The notes below the pieces were generated by a model that was not told where the DNA came from, did not search any database, and saw only the letters and a program-made list of their open reading frames with translations. A stretch of 64,000 nt of DNA from Plotosus lineatus (taxonomy: Eukaryota; Chordata; Actinopteri; Siluriformes; Plotosidae), in assembly GCA_024760905.1 (NCBI GenBank), contig CM045729.1, positions 46,557,580 through 46,621,579 of the forward strand, given 5' to 3'. The translations under genes were made by a program, and so were the position numbers. Shown here one piece after another: positions 23,701 through 35,473 of this stretch. Every line of letters starts with the position of its first letter. Positions within the stretch are counted from its first letter, which is position 1.

Positions 23701-26700
23701 TGGCTATTGGATGCATTTATACCCTGAAGTAGTTATGAATGAAACATGAATTGATATGAGGTTGCATTTAAAAAATAATTGTCTCAGTCAGGTGAATGTT
23801 GCTGTGTTGCGGGACTGTAAGGAAGAGGTGTTTACAGATGAATTGCAAAAAGTGTGCACTGGCAATAATGAAGGTAATTGTCTTTTTGCTTACCATCCCC
23901 TTTTCCTACGCCAAACCAGAACCTGTATCAGAAAGTCCATATTTATTCACCCCTCTATTTATTTTAGTGATTCTGTTTGACTTTGTTTATAGACAGTTTT
24001 TGCTTTGTAACCTGAGATGTATGTGTCTCCTGCAGATGGATCAGAATCCGATGACTCTTCAGCACCGTCTGCGGCAGTGTCGTCAAAGTAATTTGTTCAC
24101 TACATAAAATTATATTGTATGGAGGACATTTTGTGTTTTTGTAATAATACAAAATGTGTACTGCCTCACAACAGAAAATCATGATACTGATGTTTGATTG
24201 GAGTACTAGCTTTGATTATCATATGCACTCACCATGGCATTGTTTCAACAACCTTCTGCAATGCCCATAGCTGTATTAATGTTTTTTACTGAAACTTTTA
24301 CCGACAATGGTAGAGTCTTTCAGTGGGAAATTCTGGCCAGTATTCACATAGTTGTCAATTCAAGATTTAAAAAAACAAAACAGTTTTTAATGCTTCCTAA
24401 ATCAGTTTTGTTTAAAAAATTTTAAGCATGGAAATTCCTGATATTTTAGTCTTTGCATTTATCAGTGCCCTCAGGGAAGGAAAAAAAAACAAATTCATGG
24501 GATAACCTCATCATTCAGTAGGTTTTGTTTTTATAGTATAATGGCAATATAACATTGCTGAGCTTCAACCTGTCCAAATAAAGCAACAAAATATTATGAC
24601 GCTACCTTCAGAGGCTAGTGCAAGTGGGAATTATGCATGGTGTGTATATCTCTTCATGTGTTTTACTTATTACCCTGATGTGCCCATTACTGTGGGATAG
24701 GGTAAACATGAATCCTTCAGACTGCATTATTGTTTTTGGGAAGAATTTTTTTTTTTTTTTTTTTGGTTTGGTCCCCCCATATGTTCCAGAGACCAATCCT
24801 TTATTTTTTACTTTTCAGAGGCATTTCTTGCAGTTCAGTACTGTCCTTCCAGGTTTAAATCATATGTTGTTCAGTCCTTAATGCAATCCCTGTAATTTGA
24901 ACAATCTACTGTGTAGTTTCCATTCAGAAACAGGCCATGTTATGTCTTCTGGCAATGTTGTTTAATAATTGAGACTTCTTACTGCATTCATTTATGCTGG
25001 CTTTACACTACGCCCCGATGTCCACAATCTTAACTAGAGAGAGCCAAGAAGTGTGTGTGTGTGTGTGTGTGTGGGGGGGGGGGGGGTCGTGATGGTCCTG
25101 AGGGAATTTGGTGGATCCATGATGATTATGGCAATTTTTTACTGTCAAAATTTGCCACAATTACTTATTCTTTACGATATTGTTATAGAATGTGGGAATC
25201 AGAGTTCAACTGAGTATAACAAGCATTGATGCACCACCATAGAGGATCTTAATAAACTTGCAAACACGATTCCTTCAGGTTTCATCTCTTGGATTGAACC
25301 AAACAGGACGTGATGGACCATAAGCAAACGTGGTAGATCTTTATTAGAATCATGCTAAGCATAGGAATGCAAATAATTGTGAAACTCTTTTAATTGTGCA
25401 GATTTTGGACGTTGTAGGCCCAGTGTAAACCTGGCATTAAAGCCATTAGCACATAAAAGTTAATCCTAAATTCTCATGAGTGGGAAATTTTTGACCAGGC
25501 TGTGTAACTTCTGATTTGCTTTGTGTTTTGCCCTGTGATTAGATTCAACTTTTTTTCATTACACATATATAAATGCAGAGGAATGAAATGGTTACCATAA
25601 ATCATATACAGTTGTGATAAATGGCTGTAGTGAGTTTAACTGTCGAGGTGTATGATACTACATAAGATGTTTTACATTTAGGCTGTTTTTTTTAACACTG
25701 TTCTAATATTTTTGTTAGCCATATTTTGGTTTGTGGTGGGCTACTACAAAGGTTAAAAAACAAGAATTTTTTGAAAGAAGTTTCAAATGCATATGAGCTG
25801 ATTCTCTGCATGGCTGTCTCACCTGACCTTATTATGGGAAACATAGAAGCATATATTTTTTTTGTTGTTGTTGGGAGTTCTGGTTTGTGCTGTGCATGAA
25901 AAGCTGAAAGCACATGGGCCAGTAGAAAAGTCTCCCAATGATGAATCATTGCCAATTTTGCAACTTTCCCTCTCTAACAGAGTGCTAGTGGGTTGTGTTG
26001 AACCTTTGTGTACAAGTTGTTTCCCCATTAGGATACATATCAACTGATGAGCTTATTTTTGTTTATAGGTAGCCTTTTGAATTTATTTTACTGACCATAA
26101 ATGCTTATGTTGTGAAAGACCAGAAACTTAATTCTATTCTGTTAGCGTTAAGCATAATATTTGTATCGTGAACCAAAGCAGGATGCATCCTTCTACACGA
26201 CTGAGATCTGGGTAACATTTTCCCTTGTAAATAAATGACTAGGTTGGTTTAGATAAATTTTTAATTAGAGGTGATTGGGATTTTGACCTGCCTAATTTTG
26301 ATAATTTAAGAGTGTTCTTTTGATGCTGGTTCTAGGAATTTAAAAAGGGTTGATTATTTAGCCTTATATTTGTTTAATGTTCTGCCTTCTTGATATGCAT
26401 TAAATTCCGTCTATATTGTAGTATTGAGGAGTTAATGAGCTGTGAGTTGGAGGATCATCGGGAGGTGAAGCCAGCCCTGGTGCCCAGCCTGTTCCCTTTT
26501 AGGGCCCCGACATTATACTTCAGTACAGCCAATGAACGAGGTCAGTTTGTACATTAGTTATACATTACATACATGGGTTTGATTCCTGGACTCAGACCTT
26601 TCTCTGTGGGTTTGCATGCTCTCCCCATGCTTGAGTGGGTTTCCTCCCACAGTTCAAAAATATACATAGTAGACTGTTTCAAATTGCTCGTACCCATTAA

Positions 26701-27355
26701 TATATTAGTGTAAATGTGTGTGTTGGCCCTACAGTGGCCTGGAGAGCTGTTCAGAGTGTATCCTGCCATCGCCATAGTCTGTGGTCTCCCAGTGACTCTG
26801 ATTGGGAATTAACTGCTTTTCATTCAGACAATGAATGAATAACTTATCAGAGTATTGTGATCAATTAGAACTTTATTCATTGATTTAATCTGTTAATTAT
26901 ATTCACTATTTTTAAGGATTTCAACTCGATTTTTAACAGCACTAATTCCCTGTGCAAAATAAAATTCTAGAAAGCCATTAAACTGGTTACCAAAAATTTT
27001 TTTTTAGGATTACTTTGGTAAATGCTTCTGTACTTTGTGTTCATGTTTGCTTTGCAGTGCAGCTGCTTCCTCTGGAACAGAGGAGTCTTCTAAAATGGAA
27101 AATAAGTACTGTCACCCCAAACATAGTCAAGCACACAATCTTTAGATCCCATTTCAAAGTCACCAAAAGTAAGTCAACATGTTTTCATTTTCCTTTATAT
27201 ATATATATATATATATACATACACATGTATGTGTATATATATATGTATGTATATATGTGTATATACACACACACACGTGTGTGTGTATATATATATGTAT
27301 GTATGTGTGTATATATATTTCTATATGTGTTTGTGTGTATATGTATGTATGTATA

Positions 27356-27386
<31 letters not shown>

Positions 27387-28725
27387 TACACATTACACAC
27401 ACACAGTAGGTCCTTGACATTTGCGGGGGTTCGGTTCCGGGCCCTCCCGAGAATTGAGATAATCTGTGAGTTCTGTACCCGGAAGTAAAATATTATGTAT
27501 CTATTACATGCACTAAAATATGCTTCTTAAGAACATTCTATAGACAGTTTTACTCATTAATTCAGTATTAATGTAGTAATTAAGAAAAACTTTTTAATTT
27601 TTACTGTTATATTTATTGATGCTAAAATATAAACATTATACAGCATATGTATAAAAACACCTTTCAAAGCATCCTCTGAAAAACATACAGCACTGTAGTT
27701 TTCAAAAATGCCCACTAGAGTAACGTATTGCATTAGGCATGAGATGACTGAATTCAGGTATTAACTGCATTAAGTCTGAGCAGCTCAGCCACGTCCCCTC
27801 AGCCGGAGCGAGTACAAAACAGAATTTTAGAGTAAAGAGTAGGCTGCAAAGTTATCAGTGTGTTTCTGTCCCTTGCTAAAAGGGTTGTGACAAGAAGGGC
27901 ATCCGACATAAGAACTCTGCCAAATCAAACGTGCGAATCAGATGATTCACTGTGGCGACTCCCGAGTAAAAGGGAAAAAGCCGAAAGGAAGACAGACAGT
28001 TTGAGAGCGTTACAAACCAAAGAAGCGGTGACGTTGATGCGAGTTAATCCTCTGGCGCAGAGGTGAGCGTGCTTTTGTTTATTGGGAGTAAATGAGAACG
28101 ATGAATTCAGGTGTGTGCTACAGAGCAGCTCAGCCACGCCCCTCAGCAGAAGGGAAGTAAACAGTTAGTTAGAGGCACAGCGCCAAAATCAAAGTCCCCC
28201 AAAACACAGACCATAACAAAAAGGACATAAAAGAACAAGAAATGTTATAAATTGTATGAACAAAATGAGAAACATGCTACACCACAGTAAATAAAATATA
28301 ACACACAAACATTTTAAACATTACCTTGGGTCGTGTACTGGAATAATAATTGAAAAAACTTTAATAGTGGAGTGTTTTACAACAGTTCAGATGATTATTC
28401 CTCTTCAGCAATGATGTGACTTCAGAGGAAACTGTCGTTTCTTCCGGAGAAAGTCTTATTTCTTCAGAAGATGCATCCAACGTCATTACCCTTTTCTGGT
28501 GCTAAGCAGGCATTTGAGTGACATCATAGAACTTGTAATTAAAGCACACTAAAAAAAGGCTCATTGCCAACTTGTGCGCGAATGAGGAAAAAGGGGTGTT
28601 ACATCATCTCAACCAATCAGCAAGAGGGAGGACAGCCATTAGCTGAATTTGAATCACGTGCGAGTTGTTCCGCAGTCCGCGAATACTCAAACTGTGAGTG
28701 CAAAACCGCAAATAGTCAAGGGCCT

Positions 28726-28788
<63 letters not shown>

Positions 28789-31700
28789 TTTATGAGAGTC
28801 ATCAACATGTATTGTTTAATTTATAATAACAATTATTCTGGCAGTGACATCCACCAAGCCTAATGTGAAAATTTTAGTACATAATACACATAAACATAAG
28901 TTTAAAAAAAGCACTCCAAAGTGAGTTTGCTTGCTTTTTTTTTTTTTTTTTTTAAATCATGAGACACATGAGCTCTGAGTACACATGCATATAGGTGCCT
29001 AAGACTCTTTTAAACATCATAGTACATATTACACAGTATTGTACCTTTATAGTATACTGTAGTGGTCCCCAACCTTTTTATCACCACGGACCGGTCAACA
29101 CTTGGCAAATTTACCACAGATTGTATTGTAAATATAACCTTTATATAAAATATTGTTCATAATAATAATAAGCACTCCATGAATGTTATTTTTCAACAGC
29201 TGAAATAAAGTTGGTTGGAAAGTAGAGCTTGAACTTTTCTTTAAAAAAAAACACAGGTGATGGTGCACCAGATGGGAGAATGAAGGCTCAGTCTCACCCA
29301 AAATCCCCGCTATTGTTTGAAACATGTCCAGCACTCCTGTGTTCATGTGCCGTCCCCTTGTGAGTTATATTTTAGCGCTCAAATAACCAACATATAACTT
29401 AGAAAATCCGGTCGTTTTTCAAAATTAAAGATTGTTTCGACTCACATAATAAATAAAACGGAAATGATTAATTATTTCTTCTGCAGACCGGTACCAATTG
29501 AGTTGGGGACCACTGGTATACTGTATATTGTGAAATATGAAATGTAAAGAAAGACCTTTTTTTTTTTTTTTTTTTTTTTTTTTACATTAATAAACTATTA
29601 ATTTCTTTCTTTTTCTTTTTTTTTAACCATAACTGAGGCAAATGAGTTCTACAGTCTTAGTAGAGTGAAGTGTTGTATAACTAACAGTGTCTACTTATAG
29701 CCTACTCACTCAAAGTTCAGTATATACTACAAGAAAACATCAAGGGAAAAACAAGCAAACAATATTTATTTGATTTGTTTTCCCATTTTAAAATGTGCCC
29801 TTGGAGCCTACGACAAACAGTATCTCTTGATTTGATGTTAGGATTATTCACTCTGTACATTACATGCTGTTCCTGTATAGCGCATATGCTATAGTATCTC
29901 CAGACCTATGTTGTAACGCATTGACATGCATTGCATATCACTCACTGAAAATTTCTCTGCTGCTCTGAGTGCATATGGAGTTTTATATTTCACCCTAGAG
30001 GGTCACGACTGGCTGGGCTGCTGGGGGCATCATATGAAGTCACCTGGATTCAAGGCCATACGAGAGTACCAAAAGGTCAGAGACCAAAATATTCTAACAA
30101 CTGATATCACTGACAAACATTTTAATGATTTATAGAAGGTATATTTATGGATGGACCCCAAATAAAATCTAAATGTAACTGTAATTTCAGTCCAAATCAA
30201 GGGTGCTAATGTATTCTAAGGTTTTATTTTATAACATTTAAATCAGTTGTTTTAAAGTATATAGTTTAAACAACAAACAAGTCATTTTTAATTTTGCATA
30301 CAGATCACTGTGTAGCTGTGTTTTTAATAACGCTACGTATTCTTGTTTCTTTCTTTCTTTTTTTTTTAATTTCAAATTTTCTGGCCCATCCCTTCAGCTG
30401 AATCATTTTCCAGGTTCGTTTCAGATTGGACGGAAAGATCGTCTTTGGCGAAACCTCTCCAAAATGCAGATGCGGTTTGGCAGGAGAGAGTTTGGCTTCT
30501 TCCCACGTTCCTTTGTGCTCCCTCAGGACATGAAACTTCTAAAGAAGGCCTGGGAGGAGGGAGGAAGCTATCAGAAATGGATTATCAAACCGGTATTGTT
30601 TTGGTCATTGTAAAGCTGTTTTAAAGTAAGTTACTTATTAGGTGGTGGATCACAGCCTCATGTTTACTGGTCTCACAGCCTGCTTCAGCCCGAGGAATTG
30701 GTATTCAGGTTATTCACAAGTGGAGTCAGATGCCACGGAAGAGACCGCTCCTTGTGCAGAAGTGGGTTTTTAATCCTCATACAGCTGTCTGTTTTTTTTT
30801 GTTTTTTTTTTTAATTGGGGAGGGTTAGGGTTCAATATGCAAACATGGTTTTGTTTTTAGTTTTTGTAACTTTGTTCTACATCAAGTGTATCACCTAACT
30901 TTTTTCATAGGTACCTTCACAAGCCCTACCTCATTAGTGGGAATAAGTTTGATCTGCGTATCTATGTGTACGTGACCTCTTATGATCCACTCCGTGTTTA
31001 CATCTTCAAAGATGGACTCGTCCGCTTCGCGAGCTGCAAGTAAGCCAATTCAAAATCAAGTATAGGTGAAATAACCCGTTTTGGAACATGAACAATATTT
31101 AGTCTGATTATTATTGGTATTTTAATGTTTTTATATAGGTATTCCTCTTCAATGAAAAGCCTTAACAACAAATTCATGCACTTGACTAACTACAGTGTTA
31201 ACAAGAAGAACTCTGAATATCAGACTAACAGCGATGACAAAGCCTGCCAGGGCCATAAATGGTAAAGAGAAGGCGGCTGCTTCTTTTTTATTTATTTTTT
31301 TTCTGTAAGAATTCGGATCAGGTGGTGTTTATATATTCAGATTATGCGCAAAAGCCAGTTGCCCCTGTCCAAAACTTTTTATTAGATCCTAAAAGGGGTG
31401 TTCATAACTGAAATGTTCTGTTCACCTGAGTTGTTGCCTGCAGGGCTCTGAAGGCGTTATGGCAATATCTGGACTCAAAAGGAATTAACACAAGTCTTAT
31501 TTGGGAGAAGATTAAGGACATGGTCATTAAAACCATAATTGCGTAAGTGTTTGGCCTCACACAGTTCATGTGTGTATTTATGCCAATACCTATGTTAAAC
31601 TGAATTTCCAGCCTCTGTTTTTGACTATCAGAGAACCTGATAATGGTGCAGACACTTCCTATTTGTTCAACGGTTATTTTTTTAAGGTGCCTAATTAGCA

Positions 31701-34700
31701 TTTAACTGCAAAGATAACTTCATTGAACTTGTTGAAGAGACTCAAGTAAATGTAGCACTCTGATACTTGTTTTAGACACTATTTTTATGAAGACCATTGC
31801 CAGCACTGTTACTTTTATTTTTAGATAGAATTTAGCTCCATGAATTTCATTTCTTAGTTCATGCCAGTTTGTTATTAGGATGAGCTCTGATCAGTGTTTC
31901 TTCAGGGATGTTAAAGCTTAGAGTTGAATGATTGTTTAATGACTCTATATTATTCAGGGTTTTTTCTTCTGTGAAAGTGTATTTCTATCATTTTAACTAG
32001 TTCGGATCCATACGTTAACACCTTGGTGAAGATGCACGTGCGTTCTCAGTACAGCTGTCATGAGCTGTTTGGCTTTGATATCATGCTGGATGAGAATCTG
32101 AAGCCATGGGTTCTTGAAGTCAATATATCTCCCAGGTACGGACAAGCTAAACACTGACTAAACAGTTAGTGTTTGCTTTTGATTTGTGATGTGTTACTTT
32201 TAGTCTTGCTCATTGTGTACATGTATATTTTGATGTGTTTTAGATACTATATATGGTTTGGGTTTAATTGAATGTCTGTGCTACATGGTCTTCTTTTATG
32301 GTAGGGGTAACATACAATGAAGAATGTGTGATGGTTGGGGCATTTATCCATCTCTATCTTCTTGTGCAGCTTACATTCAAACAGTGCACTGGACGTGAAT
32401 ATTAAGGGCCAAATGATCCGCGATGTGCTTAACCTAGCTGGCTTTTTGCTGCCTAAGAGAGAAGACATTATCCTCTCCAGCAGTAGTGAAAGCAACTCCA
32501 ACAGCAGTGTCAGCAGCCTTGCCAACAGGTCAGAGCACAAATTAAATGATAAACCTATGTGTATTATCTTGAAGAGAAAAATAATTTTAAAGGTACCATG
32601 TATAAGGTTTAGTGGTTTCTGGCAGCATTTAGTGATGAGGTTCTAGATTGCAACCAACTGGGATATCATTTCCAACCCCTCCGCTTCAAAGCCTGAATGG
32701 TTCTGGGAATCATGACAGTCTCCACGAGAAGGCATCTACTCTCCCATGTAGATGTAAACAGGTTATTCTAAAGTTCAGAAAACTCAATGATTTTTTATTA
32801 ACAGATATTTTGTTTCGTGATATGCATAATTTCGGTTAATACCAGGGTGACCCCAAAAAAAAAAAAAAAAAAAAACAGGAATTTTTGAAGTGTGTATTGG
32901 CAGACATGAGCAAGTGGCAGCACTGCGAGATGGTGACCTTGATCAAGTAAACACACTGCCATTTTAGTAACCATGGATCGGTGGAACAGGCAACAGCGTG
33001 CGTTAGCCATAAAAATGGTGATAGTTTTACAGCTGTGCAGAGAGGGAGTTCCGGCGTTTTTACAACATTGAAGAGAAACCTGGTTTCAACAAGATGGAGC
33101 GACATCACACAATGCACGGTAATCATTGGAGACTGTGCAAGAATTGTTCGGTAACCATGTGTTCTCAAGATTCGATAACGTTCCCTGGCCTCTGAGATTG
33201 CCAGATTTGTCGGTTTGTGATTTTTTTTTTTTTTTTTTTTCCCCCTCTCTCTCCTTGTGGGGCTATCTCAAGCGTAAAGTGTGCATGACTTGACCAAGAA
33301 CTCTGGATGAGTTAAAAACGGAGAATATGTTGCAGCGGTCAATGAGGAATCTCATCAGCAGATTTCAAGAATGCATTCATACAGGAGGGCGCCATCTACA
33401 GGAAGCAATGTTTTTAAAATAATGAAAATTCCATCATTGTTTCTTGAATGCCATGTTTTAAGGTTTCAATTACTATGAATAAAATATTTTTCTTCCATCA
33501 CTCAGGTCGAAAGAGGTAAAGTTTTTTTTTTGTGTGTGTGTGTGTGGGGGGGGGGGGGGTTCTTTTTTCAATTTTAGTGGTTTCTTTTTAGGTTTATACT
33601 GATTTTGTTTCCTCCAAATATTTAGTACGTCACTAAGTTCTCCATGTCCCACTGACTGGGTAGCTGTCCTCAATTGTTGTGTGGCCAGCATTGACAAAAA
33701 AAAAAATAGCATAACACTCAGCACATGCATAGGCAAAAAAATGTACTGTATACAAATCCTGATATGAGATTTTTACTCGTGTCATAAAGCCACAACTCCA
33801 ATATATGTCTGATTTTGAGCAAATGTGAAAGTGACTCAGATCTGATTTCATAAAATTGGAGTTGTGTGTCCCCAGAGCCCGAAACGCATTGGATCTGTTT
33901 CAGATTCACTTCAGCCTGGTAATATCAGCATAACCCTGATGTCTTGTCCACAGCCTGTACTTGCTTCTCAGTTTTTTTCCACTGCTGCCAGCATGGATTA
34001 GAGCCACAACTGTGGAATAATTGAAGCGTTTACTACTGTTCTGTTTAGTTTATTTGACGGAGCACGAGAGAGATCAAGATCAGACCTGTCGCCTGATGAG
34101 AAGCTGAAGAGAGCTTTCTATGTCACTCAGAACACCGGGGACCAGGTTCACACACTCTGTAACTTTTTAACAGATTAAGAGAGTTTTATAAGCTTTTTTT
34201 TCATCATTCTTAAACATACTGTTTCATTGAATGCAGGATTTCTACAACACAGTTCTGGAAGTCTTAACACCTGATGATGTGCGTGTTCTGGCTGAGAGTG
34301 AGGATGAGCTTAGTCGTCTTGGAGAGTTCGAACGTGTATTTCCGTCTTCTGCCTCCTCTCGCTACCTCCGTTTCTTTGAGCAGCTCCGCTACCTCAACAT
34401 CCTCCTCAATCAGTGGGAACAGAAATACAGTGAAAACAGGAGTAAAGGTGTGTGTTCATGTGCTTTTGCATGCCTGTGTGCATGTGTGTGTGCACCAGTT
34501 GTGGACCATGCATTTGTTGTCTGGGCGTTCAGTGGGACTTCACAGACTTAATCCACATCTTAATACCACCATGATCAAATTACAATTACAAACTGTCAAT
34601 AATATACAAAAACACAATATAACAAGGCATGACTTTGCGGACAGAGAGGCATTTCGTTTATTTCTACTAGTAACTCTGAGCATTACACACGTACTTGACC

Positions 34701-35437
34701 TGTTCTTATGATGTCAAGCTTTTGGCATTTTTTTAAAGAATTTCCAACACCAATTCAATTTCTCCTCCTGTCAGCCATGGTGGGCAGAAAAAAAATTCTA
34801 ACTTGAATTTATTGTGTGCAGATCATCACAGATTATTCAGCTAGTTTTGCTCTGAACCATCAATAAGCGGATGCTAACCTGCTGACATTATTGTAAACCT
34901 ACTAGCTGTTCCTGTGAGGTGAATTTGAAATCTGATTGGTTAAAGTACCAGCCCCAATACTTATGCAGTTAAAAATGACATCAGCCATCACTGCTGATTC
35001 TGAAGTCCTTAGCAGATTGGTTTGATATGGCAGTGTATAAAAGCTGAATTCTAATTGGACAAAAAACAACAACTCACCCAACCACTGAAAGCAGTGTAAC
35101 CAAGAGACATGCGACAACATGAAAAGAATAGACTGTTGTGAATAAATGAATAAAATTTCATGGAACAAATACTAGAATTTAAGTTGTAAATGTAGGTCAG
35201 TGCTTCTGATAATGTTTAGTCTAGCAGAAACGGCTTTGCACCACTGATATGCACACTTCTTTTCGATTCCTGGTGTTTATGATCATTCATGCTGTTTGAA
35301 ATGCAGGTATTGACCTGCTAAGAAGTCTCTGCCAGAAGAGAGTACACTTAGGAAACCTTTCTGACTCTACACATAATGTGAGTGTTTAACATGTATTTGT
35401 TTCCCTAAGTGATTAGGAAGAGAAATAAAGAGTCATT

Positions 35438-35473
<36 letters not shown>

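Noticed and set aside
27160..27420. Tyr/Ile/Val-rich reading frames on both strands
   Set aside because: They are translations of (TA)n/(GT)n microsatellites. Similar frames at 40755-40955, 43537-43865 and 61109-61352 are rejected for the same reason.
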